From Sporanaerobium hydrogeniformans (GTDB taxonomy: Bacteria; Bacillota; Clostridia; Lachnospirales; Cellulosilyticaceae), in assembly GCF_002735925.1 (NCBI RefSeq), contig NZ_PEDL01000007.1:62001-126000 (forward strand): a stretch of 64,000 nt of DNA, written 5' to 3'. The translations under genes were made by a program, and so were the position numbers. Shown here in pieces: positions 37,265-45,388 of this stretch. The first letter of the stretch is position 1; every line of letters begins with the position of its first letter. Under the pieces are notes generated by a model. It saw nothing but the letters and a program-made list of their open reading frames with translations. It had not been told where the DNA came from and did not search any database.

Positions 37265-38269
37265 TTAGGGTCTATAATAATACATCAACTTACCATTATT
37301 ATTATTTTCCAAATAATCTCTTACAGCTGCAAATTCACTGGCTTTACTAAGCTTTTGACTCATGGTTCCAAACAAAGTTTCAAAAAAAGTTAATTCTCTT
37401 ACTTGGTCATTGACTTCACATCCATAAAGGTCATTATCCTTTTTAAGACTTTCTAAAGCTGCTTCATAAGTCGCTACCTCGTCGATTAATGCCTGTTCTT
37501 TTGCTTGATAAGCAGAATAAACTCTCCCATCTGCTAACTCCACCACTTTTTCACGGGAGAGCTCTCTGTTTTCAGCTACAATATCTACAAAAATACCATA
37601 GGTTTCATCAATCATTGACTGAAGAATCTCACGTTGCTCCTGTGTTAAAGGATTCCCCATTGCTTTATTTTTCCCTGATACAATGTTTTCGGTTTTTATA
37701 CCTAGCTTTCCTTCCAGTTCACTTGTGTCTAGCAAAGACATAATCACGCCTATGGAACCTGTCATGGTCATGCGGTTAGCAAAAACCTTATCTGCTGCCA
37801 TACAGATATAATAACCTCCTGAAGCTGCTGTTTGTGCCATATAGGCATAAACAGGTCTTCCTGTTTTTTCTTTATATTCCTTTAATTTAAGATAAAGCTC
37901 ATCAGATTCATAAACACCACCACCTGGTGAGTTCACATAAAGCATGATAGCTTTGTTCTGATCACTGTTTATAAGCTGATCAATGGTTTGCAAGGTCCAG
38001 TTATGATCATACCCTACCGCACCAAAACCTGAAGCTTCTCCACCAATAACACCTTCTACATAAATTACATCAATACTCTCACCCTTGGCTACCGTCTTAA
38101 TCACATGATTAGTTGCATCTAAATTACTTAATTTACCTGCATTAACACCTAACATATTTTTTATAACACTGCCCATCAAACTAAACCATAAAATGAAAGA
38201 TACAATAACTGCTATAATAATCACTATGACTAGAAATCCTTTATTTCTCTTTTTTCCTTGTGATTCCAT
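37265..38269 (-). CDS. sppA: Signal peptide peptidase SppA-type membrane protease (family S49)
   Basis: The 334-residue protein has one N-terminal membrane anchor (residues 12-33) and a ClpP-like serine protease domain. The nucleophile serine lies in MAQTAASGGYYICMAA and the general-base lysine in IVSGKNKAMGNPL. Substrate-binding GGV is in YVNSPGGGVYESD. It digests cleaved signal peptides or other membrane fragments on the outer face. It ends an operon after the fumarase genes (30 bp gap). Confidence 0.93.
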   Translation of the reverse strand: MESQGKKRNKGFLVIVIIIAVIVSFILWFSLMGSVIKNMLGVNAGKLSNLDATNHVIKTVAKGESIDVIYVEGVIGGEASGFGAVGYDHNWTLQTIDQLINSDQNKAIMLYVNSPGGGVYESDELYLKLKEYKEKTGRPVYAYMAQTAASGGYYICMAADKVFANRMTMTGSIGVIMSLLDTSELEGKLGIKTENIVSGKNKAMGNPLTQEQREILQSMIDETYGIFVDIVAENRELSREKVVELADGRVYSAYQAKEQALIDEVATYEAALESLKKDNDLYGCEVNDQVRELTFFETLFGTMSQKLSKASEFAAVRDYLENNNNGKLMYYYRP

Positions 38270-38299
38270 ATTTATTCCCCTTCACAAAAGCTTTTATTT

Positions 38300-38851
38300 T
38301 TATTTCTTTTGATAGGCCATTTTGCCTGTTTCATACAAATTATTACCTTGACTATCAATAGTCACAATAACAGGGAAGTTTTCAACGGTAAGTTTATAGA
38401 TCGCTTCAGCTCCTAAATCTTCAAAGGCGATACACTCCATCTTTTTAACACATTTAGCAAGTAATGCTCCTGCTCCACCAATGGCAGTTAAATAAACTGC
38501 TCCATACTTTTTCATAGCTTCAATCACCTCTTGGCTTCGAAGCCCTTTACCTATCATCACAGTCTCACCCCATGCCATAAACTGTGGAGCATAGGCATCC
38601 ATGCGTCCACTAGTGGTTGGTCCACAGCTTCCTATTACTTGGCCTGGCTTATGAGGTGTTGGACCTGCATAGTAGATAGCTATATCTTTAAGATGCATAG
38701 GGAAAGGTTTTCCTTCTTTATGCTGCTCAATGATTCGCTTATGGGCAGCATCTCTTGCTGTATAGATAATACCATTAAGAAGTACCTTTTCGCCTGCTAC
38801 TAAACTTCTAGCTGTTTCTTTATCCATGGGTGTATTTATTTGTTTGTTCAT
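38300..38851 (-). CDS. fumB: Fumarate hydratase class I, beta subunit
   Basis: The 183-residue protein matches the C-terminal domain of class I fumarases, with YYAGPTPHKPGQVIGSCGPTT, SGRMDAYAPQ, MIGKG and LTAIGGAGALLAKCV. Together with the alpha subunit it interconverts fumarate and malate. L-tartrate dehydratase beta is a close relative that cannot be fully excluded. It starts 11 bp behind the alpha subunit gene; AGGGAGGAAG precedes the ATG. Confidence 0.92.
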   Translation of the reverse strand: MNKQINTPMDKETARSLVAGEKVLLNGIIYTARDAAHKRIIEQHKEGKPFPMHLKDIAIYYAGPTPHKPGQVIGSCGPTTSGRMDAYAPQFMAWGETVMIGKGLRSQEVIEAMKKYGAVYLTAIGGAGALLAKCVKKMECIAFEDLGAEAIYKLTVENFPVIVTIDSQGNNLYETGKMAYQKK

Positions 38852-38862
38852 CCTCTTCCTCC

Positions 38863-39705
38863 CTATAAGGTAATACTCTTATGTCTATTTACATGACACC
38901 CCATATTAATGGCTAAAGGCATCGATGCAATATGGCAAGGGTAGTCTTCTATATGTACAGCTAATGCTGTTACTGAGCCTCCTAAGCCTTGTGGTCCAAT
39001 ACCTAATTTATTAATAGCTTCAAGGAGCTCACCTTCTAATCTCGCCATTCGTTCATCCGGGTTAACAGAGCCTATATCTCGCGTTAGGGCTTTTTTAGCT
39101 AGATAAGTAGACTTTTCAAAATTACCTCCTAAACCAATCCCTACAACAACGGGAAGACATGCATTAGGACCTGCTAAACGAACTGCTTCTAAAACTGCTC
39201 TTTTAACTCCCTCTATTCCCTGTGAAGGAGTAAGCATATAGACCCTGCTCATATTTTCACTACCACCACCTTTGGGTGCTATAAGGATTTCTAACTTGTC
39301 ACCTGCTACTATTTCATAATGAATCACTGCTGGGGTATTATCTTTAGTATTTACCCTATAAAGAGGGTTCTCTACAATAGACTTTCTTAAGTAGCCTTCC
39401 TTATACCCCTGCCTCACTCCTTCATTAATAGCTTCACTTAGGAGGCCTCCTTCTATATGCACTTCTTGACCAAGCTTTACAAACACAACAGTGGTGCCTG
39501 TATCTTGACAAATGGGTACTTGTTCTTCCTTGGCGATATCTGCATTATAACAAATATCTCTTAAGATATCTTGTCCTACTGGACTTTCTTCCTTTACTAT
39601 TCCCTCTTTAAGCTTAACATAGACGTCTTCTGGTAAATCATAATTGGCTCTTATGCATAATTCTTTTACACTACTTATAATCGTTTCTATTTGTATTGTT
39701 TTCAC
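38863..39705 (-). CDS. fumA: Fumarate hydratase class I, alpha subunit (4Fe-4S)
   Basis: The 280-residue protein carries the iron-sulfur cluster ligands in VPICQDTGTT, in GPNACLPVVVGIG and near the C-terminus (PLAINMGCHVNRH), plus GGGSENMSR. This oxygen-labile enzyme fits an anaerobe. The start is GTG at 39705, one base after the stop of the upstream membrane protein gene, with AAGGGG at suitable distance, which implies co-transcription. Confidence 0.93.
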   Translation of the reverse strand: MKTIQIETIISSVKELCIRANYDLPEDVYVKLKEGIVKEESPVGQDILRDICYNADIAKEEQVPICQDTGTTVVFVKLGQEVHIEGGLLSEAINEGVRQGYKEGYLRKSIVENPLYRVNTKDNTPAVIHYEIVAGDKLEILIAPKGGGSENMSRVYMLTPSQGIEGVKRAVLEAVRLAGPNACLPVVVGIGLGGNFEKSTYLAKKALTRDIGSVNPDERMARLEGELLEAINKLGIGPQGLGGSVTALAVHIEDYPCHIASMPLAINMGCHVNRHKSITL

Positions 39706-39706
39706 A

Positions 39707-40807
39707 CTATTTCCCCTTATTCTTTTGTTCTTTTATAGGTTTAAACGGAGGGATAACCCCTACTGCTTGCAATGTCTTTACACATACTGCTACAATTGGA
39801 CCTAAAATCAGCCCTAAAACGCCAATTGCTTTATAACCTATATACATAGATATAACAGTAACAAGTGCATAAACACCAATTTGGGTAGAAAGTATCTTTG
39901 GCTCCATAATTTGTCTTGTAATAAATATTATACCATAGATGCCTAAAAGTCCTATGGCCAACATCAAGTCCCCTACAACTAAATTATAAATTGCCCATGG
40001 TATAAGTATGGTTCCACTGCCAAACACAGGAAGTGCATCAACTATAGCTATAATAATAGCTAGAAGAAGTGCATAATTAATTCCTAACACAAATAAACCT
40101 ACTAAACAGATTCCAAAAGTAATGCTCATAAGAATGACTTGTGTCTTAACATAACCACCTAAAGCACCTAATAAACCATCTTGCATCACCACAAATTTAG
40201 AAATAACTGTCTCAGAAAGCTGAGCCTTAATAAAATTTTTAATGTACTGATAATCCCGTGTTATAAAAAAAGTTGCAATGAGCATTACAATAATAAAAAT
40301 AACCATATCTGGCACTTTACTTACCACATTATATGCTCCTGGAATAATAGCCGTAAAAAAGGCTCCTATTCCTTCTAATATCTTTTCAATTGTAGTATCT
40401 ATATTAGTAAAGACCTCTGAAGCCGGCAGTACACTTAAAGCACTCCCCCATTCATCTTGAAAGTCATTAATCGTCTCAATAAGCTGACTACTAATATCAG
40501 GAAAAGCACTCGCAAATCCTACCATTTGATGCCAAAGCTGCCTAACTAACATAGAAATGATTCCTAGTACACCACTTAAAATAGTTAACATACTAAAAAT
40601 GGCTGCTATTCCTCTTGGAATCTTCACTTTTTTATTGAGCCAAGTTACAAAAGGATTTAATAGCATAGCAAATAAATAGGCAATTATAAACGGAGCAATA
40701 TACTCTATAGCCTTTAGTCTAAAGAATAAATAAATAGCTACTAATATAAGCCCAATACGAACCCATTTTCTCCCTATATTTATATACCACTCTTCTAATC
40801 CTTGCAT
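39707..40807 (-). CDS. ytvI: AI-2E family transporter, YtvI-type sporulation membrane protein
   Basis: The 366-residue protein has about eight membrane helices in the AI-2E/PerM arrangement, ending GVLGLILGPIVAVCVKTLQA; the overall sequence resembles the sporulation protein YtvI. The start was set to the ATG at 40807, behind GAGGGGG, instead of an ATG six codons earlier without such a site. It is the first gene of an operon with fumarase and SppA-type genes. Confidence 0.85.
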   Translation of the reverse strand: MQGLEEWYINIGRKWVRIGLILVAIYLFFRLKAIEYIAPFIIAYLFAMLLNPFVTWLNKKVKIPRGIAAIFSMLTILSGVLGIISMLVRQLWHQMVGFASAFPDISSQLIETINDFQDEWGSALSVLPASEVFTNIDTTIEKILEGIGAFFTAIIPGAYNVVSKVPDMVIFIIVMLIATFFITRDYQYIKNFIKAQLSETVISKFVVMQDGLLGALGGYVKTQVILMSITFGICLVGLFVLGINYALLLAIIIAIVDALPVFGSGTILIPWAIYNLVVGDLMLAIGLLGIYGIIFITRQIMEPKILSTQIGVYALVTVISMYIGYKAIGVLGLILGPIVAVCVKTLQAVGVIPPFKPIKEQKNKGK

Positions 40808-40930
40808 CCTTTTATACCCCCTCATCTTATTTCTAATATATCATATAAATATTCCCGTTAATATAGGATTTCAAACTATTTTAAAGGATTTTCATAAAGA
40901 CACTATAAATTATTTTATATCCATTTTTTG

Positions 40931-40968
40931 CAAAAAAAGAACACCCTATTGGGGAAAATAGGGTGTTT
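40931..40968 (-). terminator. Orphan terminator
   Basis: AACACCCTATT and AATAGGGTGTT pair around a GGGGAAA loop; the minus strand continues CTTTTTTTG. The nearest upstream minus-strand gene is the tRNA pair about 460 bp away, which has its own terminator. The AT-rich interval 40970-41347 shows no open frame of note; it could hold an unrecognised small RNA. Confidence 0.7.
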
Positions 40969-41347
40969 AAATAGAGTTTTGTAAGGGTTTGCTATTAGGA
41001 TTTATTTTTGCTACTTTAAATTTTCAAGAATGTATTTAGGGGAGTTAAGAATCTCATTTAGTCTAATTCTCTTACATCTTTAAAATTTGGGGTTTAGGGG
41101 AATAAAATAGCAAAAATAATTCCCTTTAACCGCATATTGCGATTAATATTTCCGTTCGTTTATAGAATAGCAGTAGTTTTTGTATTTTTTTGTACAAATT
41201 TGTAAACAAAATGTTAACAAAACATTTTTTTCTACTACATTCTATTTTTTTAGCTTATTTTTGCATTTTATTTTATCAAATAATTCCACCTTAAAGCAAT
41301 AAATTCATCTCGTTTTAAAATATATTGCCGCTACTTATCTACAAATC

Positions 41348-41412
41348 AAAAAAATCCTCCTATTCCACATACTTAATAAGGCTCTTATATGCAAAACAGG
41401 AGTATTCTTTTT
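41348..41412 (-). terminator. Probable terminator of the tRNA-Leu(CAG) gene
   Basis: On the minus strand GAATACTCCT pairs with AGGAGGATT (one mismatch) enclosing a smaller stem, then TTTTTTTG. It lies 15 bp behind the tRNA. Confidence 0.6.
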
Positions 41413-41426
41413 TAATCTTATGACTA

Positions 41427-41510
41427 TGCGACTGAGGGGACTTGAACCCCTACGTGATTACTCACACTAGAACCTGAATCTAGCGCGTCTGCCAATTCCG
41501 CCACAATCGC
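41427..41510 (-). tRNA. tRNA-Leu, anticodon CAG
   Basis: Acceptor GCGATTG pairs with CAGTCGC, discriminator A. The anticodon stem CTAGA/TCTAG holds the loop TTCAGGT, giving anticodon CAG. A long variable arm (TGTGAGTAATCAC) identifies a class II tRNA, and the T loop GGTTCAAGTC is standard. CCA is not encoded. Confidence 0.95.
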
Positions 41511-41530
41511 TTAAAGACTTAAAATATGCA

Positions 41531-41559
41531 AAAAGACCTAAGCTTTAAGCTTAAGTCTT
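41531..41559 (-). terminator. Hairpin with T-run between the two tRNA genes
   Basis: AAGACTTAAGC and GCTTAGGTCTT pair on the minus strand, followed by TTTGC. It may partly terminate after the first tRNA or serve as a processing signal. Confidence 0.55.
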
Positions 41560-41567
41560 CTTAAGGA

Positions 41568-41652
41568 TGCGGAAGATGGGACTTGAACCCACACAAGCGC
41601 ATTGCTTACAAGATCCTTAGTCTTGCTCGTCTGCCAGTTCCGACACTTCCGC
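41568..41652 (-). tRNA. tRNA-Leu, anticodon AAG
   Basis: Acceptor GCGGAAG pairs with CTTCCGC, discriminator A. The anticodon stem CAAGA/TCTTG encloses CTAAGGA, giving anticodon AAG (A34 probably deaminated to inosine). A long variable arm (AAGCAATGCGCTTG) and T loop GTTCAAGTC confirm leucine class II. CCA is not encoded. Confidence 0.95.
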
Positions 41653-41697
41653 ATATTTTCTTTTCCCTAACGGACTACTTTCCTTAGGACAAGTATT

Positions 41698-41726
41698 ATT
41701 ATATCGAACCCCCACGTTTGTGTCAA
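41698..41726 (-). promoter_or_regulatory. Perfect consensus sigma-A promoter of the tRNA-Leu genes
   Basis: TTGACA, exactly 17 bases, TATAAT on the minus strand; transcription would begin about 40 bp before the first tRNA. Confidence 0.9.
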
Positions 41727-41799
41727 GCATTTATTATTTCTTTTTTTCTACATAATAATATGTTAGAATAAGTTAACTAATTCATGAGTGAGGTATGAA

Positions 41800-43068
41800 A
41801 TGAAAAAATTTTGGCACAATAATACTTATTTAAAAATAGCTTTATATGCTATTTTTGTAGTCGTAGTCTCTATTTTATTTTACAGAGTCTCCTCTAATAC
41901 AGATAATATTGCCCCTGCTATTATGAATTTCTTTAAGGGCATATTCAACACTCTATCTCCTATTTTTTATGGTTTATTGATTGCTTACCTTTTTAATCCC
42001 ATTATGGATTTCTTTGAGAGGTATCTTCTTAAGCTATTTAAGCCCCAAAAAATAAAGTATCGTAAATTTATTCGTACTTTATCCATCGTTATTGTTTATA
42101 TCGTCATCCTTGGAACATGTGTATTAATGATTCGTTATCTTGTCCCTCAAATCCTTCAAAATATTAAGGAGCTTTTTGATATGCTTCCTATTTATATGCA
42201 TGCATTCCAAAAGACACTTGCTTCTTTAGAGGGAAATATAAATGAAGCCATTACAGCCTTTAGTCTACCTATTGATACACCTAAGCTTTTTGAAATGATT
42301 AATGCTAATTTACAAGACTTTTTAAACTTTTCTAAGTTAAATGTAATGGTTTCAGCTCTTTTCTCTACTATTGTTACTCGTGCCTATACCTTTACCTTTT
42401 CTCTTTTTAATGGAATTATGGCATTAGTAATAGCATTTTATACTTTGCAACAAAAAGAAGCTTTTACTTATGGTGCTAAACGTGTGATCTATTCATTTTT
42501 CAGCGTACCTACTGCGGATAAAATCATCACTATTTCAAGCGAGGGTCATCAAACCTTTATTCGTTTCTTCATCGGAAAGTTTATTGACTCTACTATCATT
42601 GGTATACTGGCATTCATTGGCTTAACCATTTTAAAGAACCCTTATGCTATCTTACTTGCCTTTATCGTCGGTGTCTTTAATATGATTCCTTATTTCGGTC
42701 CACTTTTAGGAGCCATTCCAGCAGTTATTATTACACTCTTTAGTGGTTTATGGCCAGCAACTCTTGTAGGACTCTTCATTTTCTTACTCCAACAGTTTGA
42801 TGGTCTTATCTTAGGGCCTAAAATACTTGGAGATTCCATTGGACTTAGTCCTTTCTGGATTGTCTCTGGTATCCTAGTTGGAGGGGCATTATGGGGTGTT
42901 TTGGGCATGTTCTTTGCTTCACCTATTATTGCCATTCTACTTGTTAATATTAATCGCCATATGGACAAGGTACTGCATACTAAACACGTTGCCGTCCCCC
43001 CTACCCTCTTAGCAGAACCTACTGGCTCTTCTAAAGAGGAAATTAAAAGTAGGAAAACTAAAAAATAA
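41800..43068 (+). CDS. AI-2E family transporter
   Basis: The product (422 residues from the ATG at 41800, 6 bases after GTGAGG; a GTG four codons earlier is less likely) has about eight membrane helices. It shows the family pattern LLGAIPAVIITLFSG, QQFDGLILGPKILG and GALWGVLGMFFASPIIAILL. The basic C-terminus (KEEIKSRKTKK) is cytoplasmic. The family exports small molecules or ions; substrates are mostly unknown. It is a second, distinct member about 1 kb from the YtvI-type gene. Confidence 0.9.
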   Translation: MKKFWHNNTYLKIALYAIFVVVVSILFYRVSSNTDNIAPAIMNFFKGIFNTLSPIFYGLLIAYLFNPIMDFFERYLLKLFKPQKIKYRKFIRTLSIVIVYIVILGTCVLMIRYLVPQILQNIKELFDMLPIYMHAFQKTLASLEGNINEAITAFSLPIDTPKLFEMINANLQDFLNFSKLNVMVSALFSTIVTRAYTFTFSLFNGIMALVIAFYTLQQKEAFTYGAKRVIYSFFSVPTADKIITISSEGHQTFIRFFIGKFIDSTIIGILAFIGLTILKNPYAILLAFIVGVFNMIPYFGPLLGAIPAVIITLFSGLWPATLVGLFIFLLQQFDGLILGPKILGDSIGLSPFWIVSGILVGGALWGVLGMFFASPIIAILLVNINRHMDKVLHTKHVAVPPTLLAEPTGSSKEEIKSRKTKK

Positions 43069-43073
43069 AAAAC

Positions 43074-43115
43074 AAATGTCTCCTAATAAGTTTAAAACTT
43101 CCTAGGAGACATTTT
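43074..43115. terminator. Bidirectional terminator between AI-2E and thioredoxin genes
   Basis: AAATGTCTCCTA and TAGGAGACATTT pair around an AT-rich loop in the 51-bp gap of these convergent genes. Confidence 0.85.
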
Positions 43116-43119
43116 ATCT

Positions 43120-43437
43120 TTATAACATTGCATTAATCTTTTGCTCTAAAACAGTTTTAGGAACAGCACCTACTACAGTATCTACTACCTTCCCATCTTT
43201 TAAAAACACAATGGTAGGAATGCTCATTACATTATATTTAGTAGCTACCCCTCTATTTTCATCTGTATTTACTTTACCGATTTTTACTTTACCTTCGTAG
43301 TCTTTTGCTAGTTCTTCAATAACAGGAGCAATCATTTTGCAAGGTCCACACCAGTCTGCATAAAAATCTACTACAACAGGTACAGATGATTGAATTGCTT
43401 CTTCTTCAAAATTGTTATCTGTAAATTTAAAAGCCAT
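43120..43437 (-). CDS. trxA: Thioredoxin
   Basis: The 105-residue protein is a complete thioredoxin with the active site WCGPC (residues 29-33), the cis-proline segment YNVMSIPTIVFLKDG, and normal length. It reduces disulfides in the cytoplasm with thioredoxin reductase, which is not encoded here. AAGGAGGAAAAG precedes the ATG. Confidence 0.97.
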   Translation of the reverse strand: MAFKFTDNNFEEEAIQSSVPVVVDFYADWCGPCKMIAPVIEELAKDYEGKVKIGKVNTDENRGVATKYNVMSIPTIVFLKDGKVVDTVVGAVPKTVLEQKINAML

Positions 43438-43507
43438 TTTCTTTTCCTCCTTAAATCGACCTTATTTTACTCCCTTGTTCATAGACATTATATAGAAGTC
43501 TATTGTT

Positions 43508-43550
43508 AGTTTAGTCTATAAAATTTATAAATGCAAGTACTTTTGCATTT
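43508..43550 (-). promoter_or_regulatory. Thioredoxin promoter with overlapping palindrome
   Basis: On the minus strand TTGCAT, 17 bases, TAAACT forms a candidate promoter about 70 bp before the start codon. Its -35 lies in the perfect inverted repeat AAATGCAA-GTACTT-TTGCATTT (43529-43550), an operator candidate for a dimeric regulator. Confidence 0.45.
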
Positions 43551-43588
43551 ACTAGTAGTATATCATGTTCGAATATTTCTATGCAGAA

Positions 43589-43774
43589 CTATCTTTTTGA
43601 ACTTGAATGAAAAGGCTTCGTTTTTTCTTGTAAATAAGTCTCCATCTCATCTAATCCTTGAGTAAATTCTCCCCAAAAAGCCCTTGGGCTTCTAGATTTT
43701 TTCTTCCCTTTTTGCTGAGCAGCCTCGTAGGTTATATCTGTAACAAACTGCTTTACAATATCTTGAAAGCTCAT
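43589..43774 (-). CDS. Small basic hypothetical protein
   Basis: From the ATG at 43774 (7 bases after GAAAGGAG) the product has 61 residues. A longer frame from 43834 lacks a ribosome binding site. It has an amphipathic N-terminal helix (MSFQDIVKQFVTDITYEAAQ), a basic stretch (KGKKKSRSPR) and an acidic helix. It lies 65 bp downstream of trmB and may be co-transcribed. No family recognised. Confidence 0.65.
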   Translation of the reverse strand: MSFQDIVKQFVTDITYEAAQQKGKKKSRSPRAFWGEFTQGLDEMETYLQEKTKPFHSSSKR

Positions 43775-43839
43775 AAACAAGCTCCTTTCTAAGTATCTTA
43801 CTATACTATATGAAAGAACCTTGGCTAAAAACACTGGTA

Positions 43840-44493
43840 TTAGACATGAGCTTGTGGTTTTAAAGCTTCTAATCGATTAATGGTAAAGCCCATTTCAGAG
43901 AATTTTTTCTCATACTCAGTCATAATATTATCTTCCATTCCACTATTATGAAGATCTAAAGTTACGTTCTTCATAAGCCAATTGCAAGCTGAAAATTCTT
44001 CAATGGAATAGGCAAATAAACCTTTATTATCTGTCTTGAAGTGAACTTCTCCTTTAGATGTTAAAATAGCTTCATACATTTCTAAGAAGCTACGGTCTGT
44101 TAAACGACGATTTGCATGACGTTTCTTAGGCCATGGATCAGAAAAATTTAAATAAATACGTTCTATTTCTCCTAATTCAAAAACCTCTCTACACTCTCTT
44201 ACATCCCAAAATAAAAAACGCATGTTATGTGGAATCTCTTCATTACGATTTGCTTTTTTACAAGCCTTATAAACAACAGTTTCAGCACGCTCTACTGCTA
44301 TATAGTTGATATGTGGATTACGAAGAGCAAGCTCTGTTATAAAGCCACCTTTACCACACCCAAACTCAACATGAATGGGGTTTTCATTTCCAAAGTATTC
44401 TTTCCATTTTCCCTTTAAATTTTTAGGCTCAAGAATAACTCTTTCGTCTTGTGCCAAATATTCAGGTGCTCTACTATCTCTTCTTAGACGCAT
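43840..44493 (-). CDS. trmB: tRNA (guanine-N7-)-methyltransferase
   Basis: The 217-residue protein has the SAM-binding motif HVEFGCGKGGFITELA and the signature FSDPWPKKRHANRRL of TrmB, which methylates G46 of tRNAs. AAGGAGAG precedes the ATG. It follows the ECF transporter genes by 64 bp. Confidence 0.96.
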   Translation of the reverse strand: MRLRRDSRAPEYLAQDERVILEPKNLKGKWKEYFGNENPIHVEFGCGKGGFITELALRNPHINYIAVERAETVVYKACKKANRNEEIPHNMRFLFWDVRECREVFELGEIERIYLNFSDPWPKKRHANRRLTDRSFLEMYEAILTSKGEVHFKTDNKGLFAYSIEEFSACNWLMKNVTLDLHNSGMEDNIMTEYEKKFSEMGFTINRLEALKPQAHV

Positions 44494-44557
44494 CTTTTTA
44501 ACTCTCCTTGTTCTTCTTTTATGTTATGCTCATTTTTATTTACTTAGTATTCCAACA

Positions 44558-45388
44558 CTAGAGAAATGGATTATAAAAACGTCCACCATTTTTAATCATC
44601 ATTAAAAAAGCTACAACTAAAAAAGCTGTTGCTACACCAATAGCTATATAATCTCCTTTTTTAAAAGGACGTGCACTATACCATGTACGTTTTTTATTGT
44701 TTCCAAAAGCTCTTAATTCCATTGCACAGCTAATGGTTTCAATTCGGTCAAGGCTTGAAAAAATAAGAGGTAGGAGTATAGCTGTAATATTTTTAATACG
44801 TTTACTTAACTTTTCTTTTTTAGACATATCAATCCCCCTTGCTTGTTGAGCAAAGGCAATATCATGGTAATCTCGTTGTACATCTGGGATGTAACGAAGG
44901 GCAATAGCTACAGCATAAGCCCCCTTGTAGCTAACTCCTATTCGGTTAAGGGAAGCTGCAAATTCACTAGGGTGTGTAGCTACCATAAATAAGAGCGCCA
45001 TAGGAATAATGGATAGATATTTAAGTGTAATATTAAACTGATAGAAAAGCTGTTCTACTGTTACCGTATAAGGACCTACCAATTTAAATAAATCTGTCCT
45101 CATTCCATAAATCTTTACACCTTCATAGGGTGAAAAAAGAAAGATCGCAATATTATTAAGAAGTAAAAATACTAATATAAAATAAACTACAAAAGCTACA
45201 TCTTTAAACTGAATCTTAGATACCTTAAACATTACTATACTAAAAATAAGTATAATGGCTAATAAGCGTGTGTCATAAGTAAGCATCGAAGCAAAGGAAA
45301 ATAACAGGAGGCAAATAAGCTTCGTTGCTCCTGTCAAATAGTGAATAGGAGAATCCTGTTTGATATATCCTAGCATAGTTTGGCTCAT
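44558..45388 (-). CDS. ecfT: Energy-coupling factor transporter transmembrane protein EcfT
   Basis: The 276-residue membrane protein has about five helices and the two coupling motifs typical of EcfT (AQQARGIDMSK and AMELRAFGNNKKRTWY) that dock into the ATPases. Its ATG overlaps the stop of the ATPase gene (TAATG), which implies translational coupling. It forms one module with the fused ATPase and the S component upstream. Confidence 0.93.
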   Translation of the reverse strand: MSQTMLGYIKQDSPIHYLTGATKLICLLLFSFASMLTYDTRLLAIILIFSIVMFKVSKIQFKDVAFVVYFILVFLLLNNIAIFLFSPYEGVKIYGMRTDLFKLVGPYTVTVEQLFYQFNITLKYLSIIPMALLFMVATHPSEFAASLNRIGVSYKGAYAVAIALRYIPDVQRDYHDIAFAQQARGIDMSKKEKLSKRIKNITAILLPLIFSSLDRIETISCAMELRAFGNNKKRTWYSARPFKKGDYIAIGVATAFLVVAFLMMIKNGGRFYNPFL

